From contig NZ_CAKRNY010000015.1 in assembly GCF_934371575.1 (NCBI RefSeq), positions 9,819 through 73,818 of the forward strand: a stretch of 64,000 bases of DNA, in the 5' to 3' direction. The notes beneath the pieces are model-generated. The model was not told the DNA's origin and made no database searches. It was given only the letters and a program-made list of their open reading frames with translations. Source of the stretch: an uncultured Blautia sp. Lineage in GTDB: Bacteria > Bacillota > Clostridia > Lachnospirales > Lachnospiraceae. The translations under genes were made by a program, and so were the position numbers. Of the stretch, positions 1-7,798 are shown piece after piece. The first letter of the stretch is position 1. Each line of letters begins with the position of its first letter.

Positions 1-740
1 AGGATCTGGAGAGTGTAAGCTACACCACAGGACATAATACCAGCGTAAAGAATAGCACCCCAGGCTCCGGCAAAGGCAGAAAGATGCGGATGCTCCAGAA
101 TGGCAGCCGGGATGGCAGTGAGGATTCCGCAGACCAGAAACTGTATACAGGACATTTTCACCCCATCTACTTTAGGGGAAAAATGGTCAATGACCAGAAT
201 ATGCAGGGAAAACAGAACTGCACAGATCAGAACCAGGATATCTCCTTTTCCCATGGAGAAGCTATCTGTAATGCACAGCAGATAAAGGCCGATCAAAGCC
301 ATGGCAACTGCAACCCAGATAAAAGGACTGCATTTCTTTTTCATAAAAAGTCCCAGGATCGGAACAATGATGATGTAGCATGCAGTAAGGAATCCTGCTT
401 TTCCAACAGAGGTATACTGGATTCCAAACTGCTGGAAGTTGGAGGCAAGGCACAGGCAGATACCGCAGGCAATTCCGCCTGTGATTAAGGTTTTTGTACT
501 GCCGGGGCAAGCCTGAGGGCTGTTTTTTGCAGAATCGGCAGAAGACTGGGGATTGATCTTTTTTAGCAAAAAAATGACAGGGATCAGCACCAGGGCACCG
601 ATGATATTTCGGGTGGCGTTGAAGGTAAGCGGTCCCACTGCGTTTCCGCCTTCACTCTGTGCCACAAAAGCAATTCCCCAGATCGCGGCAGTGAGCAGAA
701 GAAGCAGCGAGTTTTTTAATGGTATCTGTTGTTTTTTCAT
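1..740 (-). CDS. EamA/DMT-family transporter, C-terminus cut by window edge
   Basis: Reading leftward from the ATG at 740 the frame stays open for at least 246 codons and leaves the window, so the C-terminus is missing. The protein starts MKKQQIPLKNSLLLLLTAAIWG and is a series of hydrophobic helices. The early AIWG-aFVAQ motif, the TSVGKAGFLTACYIIIVPIL stretch and two-fold repeated helix pattern are typical of drug/metabolite transporter (EamA) permeases, which move small metabolites across the inner membrane. An AGGAGA ribosome binding site lies just upstream of the start. It follows ilvN on the same strand but a terminator-like hairpin separates them, so it is probably expressed separately or by read-through. 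Substrate cannot be told from sequence. Confidence 0.85.
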   Translation of the reverse strand, partial: MKKQQIPLKNSLLLLLTAAIWGIAFVAQSEGGNAVGPLTFNATRNIIGALVLIPVIFLLKKINPQSSADSAKNSPQACPGSTKTLITGGIACGICLCLASNFQQFGIQYTSVGKAGFLTACYIIIVPILGLFMKKKCSPFIWVAVAMALIGLYLLCITDSFSMGKGDILVLICAVLFSLHILVIDHFSPKVDGVKMSCIQFLVCGILTAIPAAILEHPHLSAFAGAWGAILYAGIMSCGVAYTLQI

Positions 741-775
741 AGTGTATGATTCTCCTCATAAATTTCATAAAAATG

Positions 776-794
776 CCCTCCCATAACAGGAGGG
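776..794 (-). terminator. Terminator-like hairpin after ilvN
   Basis: On the minus strand a 6-bp GC-rich stem (CCCTCC / GGAGGG, 7-nt loop) lies 8 bases beyond the ilvN stop and is followed by CATTTTTAT. The U-run is short and interrupted, so termination may be partial and allow read-through to the transporter gene. Confidence 0.55.
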
Positions 795-801
795 ACATTA
801 T

Positions 802-1314
802 TCATCGTTCCATCATACTGATGGATTCAATTCCTACACTTCCGCCACGGACGACTTCGATGCGGCCGAACTCTTCTTTGATCAGTTTGACAACGGCATC
901 GTTTTTGGTGGCTGTCTGTACAAATTCCAGAAGCAGGCTGTCTTTACCGTAATCGATCACTCTGGCCTTGAAGGTTTCTGCTATCTGAAACAGCTCAACT
1001 TTGTCCTCAGAAGAACAGTTGAAAACTTTGATATAAAGGATCTCCTTCATACGAACAAAGGTATTTGTGAAGTCGATGACCTTAATAACCTCTACCATGC
1101 GGTTCAGCTGTTTTTTGATCTGTTCGAAGGTCTCATCGTCGCTTACTGTTGCAATGGTCATTCGGGAAACAGTAGGATCCTCTGTGGTACCTACGGTAAG
1201 GCTGTCCAGATTGTAGCATTTGCCGGAAAAAAGTCCGGAAATCTTGGACAGAACACCTACCTGGTTTTCAACATAGAGGGAAATCCATCTTTTTTTCATG
1301 CCTTTATTTGCCAT
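802..1314 (-). CDS. ilvN: Acetolactate synthase small (regulatory) subunit
   Basis: 170 aa. The N-terminal ACT domain (about residues 8-80, with the family motif ISLYVENQVGVLSKISGLFS) and the C-terminal IlvN/H domain match the regulatory subunit of acetohydroxyacid synthase. This subunit stimulates the catalytic subunit and gives it feedback sensitivity to branched-chain amino acids. The ATG at 1314 is chosen because AGGAGG lies 8 bases upstream; an in-frame ATG 36 bases earlier has no such site. The gene follows ilvB after 29 bases on the same strand, the usual ilvBN operon arrangement. Length is typical of Firmicutes IlvN. Only the ilvB-ilvN pair is here; ilvC and ilvD are not in the window. 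Confidence 0.95.
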   Translation of the reverse strand: MANKGMKKRWISLYVENQVGVLSKISGLFSGKCYNLDSLTVGTTEDPTVSRMTIATVSDDETFEQIKKQLNRMVEVIKVIDFTNTFVRMKEILYIKVFNCSSEDKVELFQIAETFKARVIDYGKDSLLLEFVQTATKNDAVVKLIKEEFGRIEVVRGGSVGIESISMMER

Positions 1315-1343
1315 GGGATAAACCTCCTGAATTTCTAAAATAT

Positions 1344-3062
1344 TTAACAATCCATAATCAGATCTTCCAGTGTTCCGCCAGGCTTGATCATCGGATAGAC
1401 CATTTCCTCCGGGTCAATGATGAACTCGATCAAGGTAGGAACCTTGGTGTTTTTCTTAGCTTCTTCAAATGCGGCAGCTACTTCAGCTTTGTTGAAAACA
1501 CGAATGCCCTTTGCACCGTAGCTTTCTGCCAGTTTCACAAAATCCGGTGTGTACTTCGGGTACTCTTCACCGTTGGTACGTCTGGAAAGTGCACCGGAAC
1601 GAAGATTGGTCATACTGTAACGTTTGCCGTAGAAAAGCTTCTGCCACTGACGGACCATGCCAAGATATTCGTTGTTGAATACACAGAGAATCAGAGGCAG
1701 CTCTTCCAGAACTGCTGTGGCAAATTCCTGAATATTCATCTGCATACCGCCGTCACCGGAAATGACGATGACCGGTTTGTCAGGATTACCGATTTTGGCG
1801 CCTACACCGCCTGGAAAACCATATCCCATGGTTCCAAGTCCGCCGGACATGATCAGCTGCTTGCCGGGCGTGATTTCTGCATACTGGGAAACCAGCATCT
1901 GATGCTGTCCTACATCTGTGACAATAATAGCTTCCTGGAACTGCTGGTTGATTTCATTTATTATGTCAACAGGACTTAATCTGTCATTTGGACGCATTGC
2001 AAGAGGATGCTCCTGCTTCCAGCCATTGATTTCACTGATCCATTTTGGATTGGTGCAGTCGGATATATATTCGGACATTTTTTCAAGGGCTTCTTTCGCA
2101 TCTGCAACAATAGGAATGTCTACGTGTATATTTCTGGAAATAGAAGCTGTGTCAATGTCAATATGGATGATCTGGGCATTGGGGGCAAACTCATGAAGCT
2201 TGCCTGTAATTCGGTCATTGAAACGTGTTCCGATGGAGAAAAGCACATCACAATTGCTTACTGCTTTATTGGCAGCGTAGGCACCGTGCATGCCAAGATT
2301 TCCGATGAAAAGAGGATGGTTGGTGGGAATGGCTCCACGTCCCATAATAGTGGTTACTACCGGAACCCCGGTCTTTTCCACAATTTTCCGGAAAATTTCG
2401 TTGGCCCGTGAAATATTGATTCCACCGCCTGCAAGGAAAAGCGGTTTTTTCGCCTTGGAAAGAGTCTTGATGGCGCGTTTCAGCTGACCAATATGGACAT
2501 TGGTGTTAGGTTTATAACCACGGATATTTACATTTTTGGGATATTCCGGGCTGCCAAGCTCTGCCATAACGTCCTTCGGGAGGTCGATCAGAACGGGGCC
2601 CGGGCGGCCTGTGCGGGCAATATAGAAGGCTTCTTTAATAATGCGTCCGAGATCCTCGCGATTCTGGACGGTAATTCCGTATTTGGTAATGCTGCGGGTG
2701 ATTCCGACAATATCAACCTCCTGGAAAGCGTCATTTCCAATCAGGTGACGTGCTACCTGACCGGTGAAGCATACCAGAGGAACACTGTCGTAATTGGCAG
2801 TAGCAAGACCGGTGACAAGATTGGTGGCACCGGGACCGCTTGTGACGAGACATACGCCAACCTTGCCGGTAGTGCGTGCATAAGCATCGGCTGCATGAAC
2901 CAGTGCCTGCTCGTGGCGGGGAAGAATTACAGTGATATCTTCCTGCTTATATAATTCATCGCTGATATCAATGGTACATGCTCCGGGATAACCGAAAACG
3001 TACTCCACACCTTCTTCTTTCAGTGCTTTTACCAGCAGTTTATTGCCTGATATCTGTTTCAT
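1344..3062 (-). CDS. ilvB: Acetolactate synthase large (catalytic) subunit
   Basis: 572 aa, a full-length thiamine-diphosphate enzyme. It joins two pyruvates to acetolactate, or pyruvate and 2-ketobutyrate to acetohydroxybutyrate, the first common step of valine, leucine and isoleucine synthesis. Visible marks are the RHEQALVHAADAYAR segment carrying the ThDP-activating glutamate, the central FAD/TPP domain with GRGAIPTNHPLFIGNLGMHG, and the C-terminal GDGGMQMNIQEFATA motif with the Mg-ThDP-binding GDG...NN (VFNNEYLGMVRQWQ). The start is put at the ATG at 3062 (MKQISGNK), 12 bases after AAGGAGG. A TTG four codons upstream directly abuts the Shine-Dalgarno sequence and cannot be used. A strong promoter and a possible attenuator precede it. 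Confidence 0.97.
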   Translation of the reverse strand: MKQISGNKLLVKALKEEGVEYVFGYPGACTIDISDELYKQEDITVILPRHEQALVHAADAYARTTGKVGVCLVTSGPGATNLVTGLATANYDSVPLVCFTGQVARHLIGNDAFQEVDIVGITRSITKYGITVQNREDLGRIIKEAFYIARTGRPGPVLIDLPKDVMAELGSPEYPKNVNIRGYKPNTNVHIGQLKRAIKTLSKAKKPLFLAGGGINISRANEIFRKIVEKTGVPVVTTIMGRGAIPTNHPLFIGNLGMHGAYAANKAVSNCDVLFSIGTRFNDRITGKLHEFAPNAQIIHIDIDTASISRNIHVDIPIVADAKEALEKMSEYISDCTNPKWISEINGWKQEHPLAMRPNDRLSPVDIINEINQQFQEAIIVTDVGQHQMLVSQYAEITPGKQLIMSGGLGTMGYGFPGGVGAKIGNPDKPVIVISGDGGMQMNIQEFATAVLEELPLILCVFNNEYLGMVRQWQKLFYGKRYSMTNLRSGALSRRTNGEEYPKYTPDFVKLAESYGAKGIRVFNKAEVAAAFEEAKKNTKVPTLIEFIIDPEEMVYPMIKPGGTLEDLIMDC

Positions 3063-3113
3063 TTGGTGAAGCAACCTCCTTTTTCAAGTCAGTGAAAACC
3101 AACAGTATAATTA

Positions 3114-3145
3114 TAAAAAAATCTCCAAGCCTCATAGACTCAGAG
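3114..3145 (-). promoter_or_regulatory. Possible attenuator in the ilvB leader
   Basis: In the ilvB leader an 8-bp hairpin (CTCTGAGT / GCTTGGAG, three G-U pairs, 7-nt loop) is followed directly by A and seven T residues. It lies between the promoter and the ilvB ribosome binding site, where a conditional terminator would act. The stem is weak, and no branched-chain-codon leader peptide or T-box is evident in the short leader. Confidence 0.4.
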
Positions 3146-3164
3146 GAAAGGATATTTAATCAGT

Positions 3165-3193
3165 ATTATAACGTTAACGTGACGAAGTGTCAA
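3165..3193 (-). promoter_or_regulatory. ilvBN promoter with embedded palindrome
   Basis: On the minus strand TTGACA (3193-3188) and TATAAT (3170-3165) are both perfect and 17 bases apart. The 10-bp palindrome ACGTTAACGT fills the 3' part of the spacer and abuts the -10 box, where a bound repressor would occlude RNA polymerase. The expected start of transcription is near 3158, giving a leader of about 95 nt. Confidence 0.85.
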
Positions 3194-3279
3194 CAAAGGG
3201 AAGGCAAAAATTGCACGTGTGATAAAAAAATACAACTGTTCAAAAAATGCAAAAAATTTGTCCACAAAAATGTCTACAG

Positions 3280-3307
3280 TTGAATGCAGAACAAAATATT
3301 CTATAAT
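3280..3307 (+). promoter_or_regulatory. Plus-strand promoter upstream of a short transcript
   Basis: TTGAAT and a perfect TATAAT are separated by 16 bases. No gene of normal length follows before the terminator at 3378-3428, so the promoter seems to serve only a transcript of about 110 nt. Confidence 0.55.
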
Positions 3308-3313
3308 AGAAGT

Positions 3314-3428
3314 GTATTCCTTAACTGGATGAAGCAGTGTTATAAATGGGAGGAAATTGAGTAATTCTGCATAAAATACCGCCGACAGGATGCTGGGCTG
3401 AGAGCTCCTGTACGGCGGTGTTTTGTTT
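3314..3428 (+). ncRNA. Candidate small RNA between ilvB and the HTH gene
   Basis: A promoter-like sequence ends at 3307 and a strong GC-rich hairpin with a TTTTGTTTT tail ends near 3428, defining a transcript of about 115 nt. The only open frame within it is 11 codons (ATG at 3329, stop at 3364) and lacks a ribosome binding site, so a non-coding RNA is likelier than a peptide. It resembles no RNA family I recognise. The hairpin may instead serve only as the terminator of the minus-strand HTH gene. The 366 bases between ilvB and that gene otherwise hold only the ilvB promoter and leader. Confidence 0.4.
3378..3428. terminator. Bidirectional terminator
   Basis: ACCGCCG (3378-3384) pairs with CGGCGGT (3413-3419), and an inner CAGGA/TCCTG extends the stem. 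The plus side continues with TTTTGTTTT and the minus side with ATTTTAT. It can end the minus-strand HTH gene, whose stop is at 3429, and the short plus-strand transcript. Confidence 0.75.
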
Positions 3429-4868
3429 TCAGTATTCAGTGATCAGTTCCTGTATCATCTGTGCGGTATCTTCACAGGAGTAGAGCTGCTCGTTTTTCAG
3501 GCTTTTCATATAATCAAGAAATGCTTCCAGAAGACTGGGCTCATTGAAGGTAAAACAGAGGATTTTTCCGTGTATGTCTTTGAAAAGCAGGTAACCCATT
3601 GTATCATTGACCACCAGGTGGAGATTTTCCGTAAGCTGGTTCAGAGGATGCTTCATAAGCCGGTAAATGCCTTTCTGACAATATGGAATCATATATGCAA
3701 GCAGCTGCTTACGTTCTGAGAGAGTAAGAGGCCGATATAATTCTTCCGGAATCTCATGAACCCGTCCAGTGGAAAGAAACTGCCGGAGTCCTGAAATGGT
3801 GAAAAAAATAGTAAGATTTTCAGGGACGAGCAGGCTTCGGTTAGCTGCAAGCAAAACAGAGGCCTGGCGGATAAAATTATCTCTGTCAGGAAGGTGCGGG
3901 TAAACTGCTTTTTCCAGAAGCTCATCATCAATAAGGGGTGTAATACAGGTTTCTGGCTGTAAGATAAAGGAAGGAACTGTGCGGTACATTTGCTGCAGAG
4001 AACCGTCCATTGGAAGATAATCAATTACATGAAACAGCGGTTGGCAAAGCTGTTGGTAAGCCTGGTAAAGCTCCTGAAGAAGGCGCAAATGCCCGGATCC
4101 CTTGTAAAGAAAGCCTTTCTGGTAATCTGCAGTACAGACAATTGCGTACTCAAAGGTAAGGATCATACATGGAAACGCATTAAAATTCTGATAATGAGCG
4201 GTGATGTCATCATAATAGTAATAAGGCTTGTAATCCATAGTTGTGAAGAAAAGCGGAAGCATAGTCTGCAGGCATTTCAGATTGTACAGCTGGCGTTCCG
4301 GGGTGAACTGCCCGGTTTTACTGAAACAGATTAAATGCTCGATAGTAAGGTCTCCTTCCGAACGCAGACTGGACAGGGTGCTGAAAAGAAAAGGACAGTC
4401 CGGCTGGATCAGAAGCTGAATGGAACCTTTTATTCTGGCTGCTTCTGAGAGAAGAATGCTGTGTATATAATAATCCATTTCGGTTCTGGAAAAAACAGGA
4501 ATGCAGGCAGTCTCAGCAGAGGGAAGTTCTGGAGAAAGAGCAGCTTTTTGAAAAAGAAACTGTATATTTTCAGAAGCGACATGGCTGGGAAAGCTGGTAA
4601 GAAATTGTTCCACGCTTTTTCGTCTGTAGTAAACGGAGGTTCCAAGACGTGTGAGCTCATATGCATCCCGAAGCTTTTGGGCTTCAGAAGGGGTGAGCGG
4701 CAGATGTTCTGTAAGCTTGCAGAAAACTTCCGGGGAAGGGGGATTACGCTTTCCGCTGATGATCCGATAGAGCATGGAGCGATCCATCTGGCAGGCGGAA
4801 GCCAGAGAATAAATTTTGATCTTTTTTTCTTTGATGTAGTAATTTAATAAATCTGAAAATACGGACAT
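3429..4868 (-). CDS. Large HTH-containing protein of unknown function
   Basis: 479 aa from the ATG at 4868 (MSVFSDLLNYYIKEKKI), preceded by AAAGG 9 bases upstream; an in-frame ATG 24 codons earlier adds a tail without a good site. Residues about 1-70 form a Cro/C1-like helix-turn-helix: IYSLASACQMDRSMLYRIISGKR has the spacing of helices 2 and 3. The remaining 400 residues contain no catalytic motif I can name. They resemble the long sensory or effector regions of solitary Lachnospiraceae XRE-type regulators with no assigned ligand. It stands alone between two terminators, diverging from the AI-2E-family gene, so it could regulate that neighbour or itself. DNA binding is inferred from the N-terminus only. 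Confidence 0.7.
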   Translation of the reverse strand: MSVFSDLLNYYIKEKKIKIYSLASACQMDRSMLYRIISGKRNPPSPEVFCKLTEHLPLTPSEAQKLRDAYELTRLGTSVYYRRKSVEQFLTSFPSHVASENIQFLFQKAALSPELPSAETACIPVFSRTEMDYYIHSILLSEAARIKGSIQLLIQPDCPFLFSTLSSLRSEGDLTIEHLICFSKTGQFTPERQLYNLKCLQTMLPLFFTTMDYKPYYYYDDITAHYQNFNAFPCMILTFEYAIVCTADYQKGFLYKGSGHLRLLQELYQAYQQLCQPLFHVIDYLPMDGSLQQMYRTVPSFILQPETCITPLIDDELLEKAVYPHLPDRDNFIRQASVLLAANRSLLVPENLTIFFTISGLRQFLSTGRVHEIPEELYRPLTLSERKQLLAYMIPYCQKGIYRLMKHPLNQLTENLHLVVNDTMGYLLFKDIHGKILCFTFNEPSLLEAFLDYMKSLKNEQLYSCEDTAQMIQELITEY

Positions 4869-4933
4869 AATCGGTCGCCTTTCTCCTTTTGCAGTTATTT
4901 TATCAGAAGAAAACAGAAAAAGAAAGGGCAAAC

Positions 4934-4962
4934 TTTTCAAAAGATGGATTTCGTGTTAGAAT
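4934..4962 (+). promoter_or_regulatory. Weak promoter for the AI-2E-family gene
   Basis: TTTTCA and TAGAAT are 17 bases apart, about 45 bases ahead of the GTG start at 5006. The match is imperfect and position is the main support. Confidence 0.35.
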
Positions 4963-5005
4963 ATACAGAACAGCTCATAAAAAGAAAGGACAAGGATAGA
5001 AAGCC

Positions 5006-6166
5006 GTGGAATTGAATAAAGAGAATATGAAAAAAATAAGGTGGCTGATTGCTTTTGCTGTGCTTTTGTATCTTGGGGTGCAGAATCTGGGCGTGGTTCT
5101 GAAGTATGTAAAAATTCTGTGGGGACTGATTTTGCCTTTTATTCTTGGCGGAGCGATGGCATTTGTCCTGAATGTACCTATGGCATTTATTGAACGTCAT
5201 CTTTTTGGAAAAGCAAAAGAAAAGCAGGATAAAAAAGGAAAAGCCGCCAGACGCATGGCAAGGCCGGTAAGCCTTGTGCTGGCTATTGTTCTGGTCGTAC
5301 TGGTAATTCTGATCGTAGTACTTGTTGTGGCCCCTGAGCTTGGCAGAACTCTGGTAAGCGTTGTGAGGCGTGTGGAGGAGGAAGTGCCTGTGGTGCAGAA
5401 ATGGCTGACAGATACCTTCCAGAGCGATTCTGAAATCGTGAAATGGGCGGAAACCATAAAAATCGAGCCGCAGAAAATCATTGATTCTATTGCAAGCGTG
5501 CTTAAGAACGGTGCTGATAATCTGGTGTCCTCCACCATTATGGTTACTATGGGACTGGTGAGCATGGCAATGAATTTTGCGATTGGATTTGTTTTTGCCT
5601 GTTATGTGCTTTTGCAGAAAGAAAAGCTGGGAATACAGGTGATGAAAGCGTCTTATGCGATTTTACCCGTAAAAACAGTGGAATATCTGAGACACGTCTG
5701 TACTTTGGCAAGTAAGGTATTTGCAAGCTTTATTACAGGACAGTGTATTGAGGCTGTGATTCTTGGAACTATGTTCTTTGTGAGCATGACTATTGGAAAT
5801 TTTCCATATGCAATGTTGATTGGTGTGCTGATCAGTTTTACGGCACTGATTCCGGTATTTGGCGGTATTATTGGCTGTTGGGTGGGATTTTTCCTGATTC
5901 TGATGGTAAGTCCGCTGAAGGCCGTTACGTTCCTGGCACTCTTCCTGATTCTGCAGCAAATCGAAGGAAATCTGATCTATCCTCATGTGGTTGGAAATTC
6001 TGTGGGACTTCCGGCAATCTGGGTACTGGTTGCAGTTACGCTTGGAGGCAATCTGATGGGAATTGTAGGAATGCTGATTTTTATTCCATTGGTATCTGTG
6101 CTGTATACTCTGTTTCGGGAATGGGTATATGAGCGTCTGAATAAAAAGAATCTGAAAATCAGCTGA
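5006..6166 (+). CDS. AI-2E family transporter (YtvI/PerM-like membrane protein)
   Basis: 386 aa from a GTG start preceded by AAGGAT. The protein has two N-terminal membrane helices (about residues 10-60), a basic loop rich in KEKQDKKGKAARR, another helix, a soluble segment of about 100 residues (RVEEEVPVVQKWLTDTFQ...), then four or five helices with the conserved GQCIEAVILGTMFF, ALIPVFGGIIGCWVGF and QQIEGNLIYPHVVGNSVGLP blocks of the AI-2E/UPF0118 family. Members export small molecules or act as sodium-proton antiporters, and despite the name most are not proven autoinducer exporters. Length and motif order are normal. It is monocistronic, ending at a strong bidirectional terminator. Confidence 0.88.
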   Translation: MELNKENMKKIRWLIAFAVLLYLGVQNLGVVLKYVKILWGLILPFILGGAMAFVLNVPMAFIERHLFGKAKEKQDKKGKAARRMARPVSLVLAIVLVVLVILIVVLVVAPELGRTLVSVVRRVEEEVPVVQKWLTDTFQSDSEIVKWAETIKIEPQKIIDSIASVLKNGADNLVSSTIMVTMGLVSMAMNFAIGFVFACYVLLQKEKLGIQVMKASYAILPVKTVEYLRHVCTLASKVFASFITGQCIEAVILGTMFFVSMTIGNFPYAMLIGVLISFTALIPVFGGIIGCWVGFFLILMVSPLKAVTFLALFLILQQIEGNLIYPHVVGNSVGLPAIWVLVAVTLGGNLMGIVGMLIFIPLVSVLYTLFREWVYERLNKKNLKIS

Positions 6167-6195
6167 TGGAATAGGGCAAATGTCTGCTGGCAAAA

Positions 6196-6232
6196 AAATC
6201 TCCGGGAGTTTTAAGATCTCCCGGAGATTTTT
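6196..6232. terminator. Strong bidirectional terminator between convergent genes
   Basis: A 13-bp perfect stem (AAATCTCCGGGAG / CTCCCGGAGATTT, 9-nt loop) has T-runs on both strands. It lies between the convergent AI-2E-family gene and argG and should end both transcripts. Confidence 0.92.
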
Positions 6233-6259
6233 GATTCAAATTTTATTTTTTTATGAAGA

Positions 6260-7495
6260 TCAGTCGTTGGTCTGTTTCTGGCTTTCTACTTCTGCAAGCT
6301 TCATTGCACGAACTTTCAATGGCAGACCGAACAGAGTGATGAATCCGTCTGCATCGTGGTGATCGTACATATCACCTGTGGTGAAGGAAGCAAGAGACTC
6401 GTTGTAGAGGCTGTATGGAGATGTAGTTCCGGCTTTGATGATGTTGCCTTTATAAAGCTTGAATTTAACTTCACCGGTTACATATTTCTGGGTGGACTCT
6501 ACGAATGCCTGAAGTGCTTCACGAAGAGGTGTGAACCATTTTCCCTCGTAAACAACCTGTGCAAGCTGGCTTCCAAGTTTCTTCTTGGTTTCCAGTGTTT
6601 CACGGTCAAGGATCAGCTCCTCAAGCTGCTCATGTGCTGCCATAAGAATTGTTCCGCCAGGAGTCTCATAAACGCCACGGGATTTCATACCTACAACACG
6701 GTTTTCTACAATATCGATAATGCCGATTCCGTTTTCACCGCCAAGCTTGTTCAGCTCTGTGATGATTTCAGAAACCTTCATTGCTTTTCCATTTAAGGTT
6801 TTCGGAATACCGGCCTCAAAAGTCATGGTAACTTCTGTTTCTTTGTCTGGTGCTTTCTCAGGAGTTACGCTGAGAACCAGCATATCGTCATAGTTTGGAG
6901 CCTGCGCCGGATCCTCAAGCTCAAGTCCCTCATGGCTGATGTGCCAAAGGTTACGGTCACGGCTGTAGCTGTGCTTTGCATCAAATGGAAGGTTGATACC
7001 ATGTGCCTGGCAGAAGGCAATTTCATCTTCACGGGACTGCATGGTCCAGACATCTGTCATACGCCATGGAGCAATGATCTTGATATCCGGCGCAAGAGCT
7101 TTGATTCCCAGTTCGAAACGAATCTGGTCATTTCCTTTACCGGTTGCACCGTGACAGATCGCAACAGCGTTTTCTTTTCTTGCAATTTCCACCAGTTTTT
7201 TGGCAATTGCAGGACGTGCCATGGAGGTACCAAGAAGATATTTGTGCTCATATACAGCACCTGCTTCAACACATGGCATAATGTAGTTGTCGCAGAAATC
7301 GTCTACAATATCTTCAATATATAATTTGGAAGCTCCGGAAAGCTTTGCTCTTTCCTGAAGACCATCCAGCTCATTTCCCTGACCGCAGTTTACACAGCAG
7401 CAAACTACTTCGTAATCAAATGTTTCCTTCAGCCACGGAATCAGTGCTGTGGTATCAAGTCCGCCTGAATATGCAAGTACAACTTTTTCTTTCAT
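6260..7495 (-). CDS. argG: Argininosuccinate synthase
   Basis: 411 aa. It couples citrulline and aspartate with ATP hydrolysis to AMP, giving argininosuccinate, the penultimate step of arginine synthesis. The N-terminal PP-loop AYSGGLDTTALIPWLKE binds ATP. CHGATGKGNDQIRFELG, KHSYSRDRNLWHISHEG and SRGVYETPGGTIL are hallmark segments of substrate binding. AGAGG lies 8 bases before the ATG. The gene diverges from argC-J-B-D, and a perfect ARG box sits directly upstream of its -10 sequence, so arginine repression is expected. argH, which usually follows argG, is absent here, and argF is also missing from the window. Confidence 0.97.
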   Translation of the reverse strand: MKEKVVLAYSGGLDTTALIPWLKETFDYEVVCCCVNCGQGNELDGLQERAKLSGASKLYIEDIVDDFCDNYIMPCVEAGAVYEHKYLLGTSMARPAIAKKLVEIARKENAVAICHGATGKGNDQIRFELGIKALAPDIKIIAPWRMTDVWTMQSREDEIAFCQAHGINLPFDAKHSYSRDRNLWHISHEGLELEDPAQAPNYDDMLVLSVTPEKAPDKETEVTMTFEAGIPKTLNGKAMKVSEIITELNKLGGENGIGIIDIVENRVVGMKSRGVYETPGGTILMAAHEQLEELILDRETLETKKKLGSQLAQVVYEGKWFTPLREALQAFVESTQKYVTGEVKFKLYKGNIIKAGTTSPYSLYNESLASFTTGDMYDHHDADGFITLFGLPLKVRAMKLAEVESQKQTND

Positions 7496-7548
7496 AATAA
7501 TAACCTCTTTTCTTTTATCCCTCTGAAACAGATAGGGTGATAATTTAC

Positions 7549-7571
7549 ATTATATTTTGAATAAATATTCA
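7549..7571 (-). promoter_or_regulatory. argG promoter -10 and perfect ARG box
   Basis: TGAATAAATATTCA (7558-7571) is a perfect 14-bp palindrome and matches the ArgR/AhrC operator consensus TGAATWWWWATTCA. On the minus strand it lies immediately upstream of a perfect TATAAT (7554-7549), so ArgR bound here would cover the argG promoter spacer. No clear -35 box is seen. Confidence 0.8.
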
Positions 7572-7603
7572 TTGCGTTGTGAACATTAATTAATATACAA
7601 CAA

Positions 7604-7736
7604 TATTTATAAATATGCAATAGGAAAATTGAAAAAAATAAAAATAACTTTGCATAAAAATGCGGCATTTAATAGGAAAATAGTAGGCGAGATGCATAAA
7701 AAACAGGAAAATGTAAAAAATAATACAAAAAAGCGG
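7604..7736. promoter_or_regulatory. AT-rich arg control region with ArgR-like half sites
   Basis: The 303 bases between argG and argC hold no gene. They are very AT-rich and contain several sites resembling B. subtilis ARG boxes: TATTTATAAATATGCAAT near 7604, TTTGCATAAAAATGC near 7650 and GATGCATAAAAAACA near 7691. Repeated half sites spread between two divergent promoters fit binding of an ArgR hexamer and DNA looping. Confidence 0.5.
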
Positions 7737-7774
7737 TTGCATAATATACAAACAAGATGTATAATCCATACATC
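7737..7774 (+). promoter_or_regulatory. argC promoter overlapped by a palindromic operator
   Basis: TTGCAT (7737-7742) and a perfect TATAAT (7760-7765) are 17 bases apart. A palindrome with 7-bp arms, GATGTAT-AATCC-ATACATC (7756-7774), covers the -10 box and the start site. This is the expected place for ArgR to repress argCJBD. Confidence 0.75.
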
Positions 7775-7798
7775 GCTGTTAATAGGGAGGAAACCAAA

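Noticed and set aside
3063..3164. T-box or classical ilv leader-peptide attenuator
   Set aside because: The leader is only about 95 nt, has no T-box consensus (AGGGTGGNACCGCG) and no run of Leu, Ile or Val codons.
7496..7798. Small minus-strand gene in the argG-argC gap (7607-7870)
   Set aside because: The frame is a Phe/Ile/Leu-rich product of AT-rich DNA, overlaps the argC start and promoter, and has no ribosome binding site.
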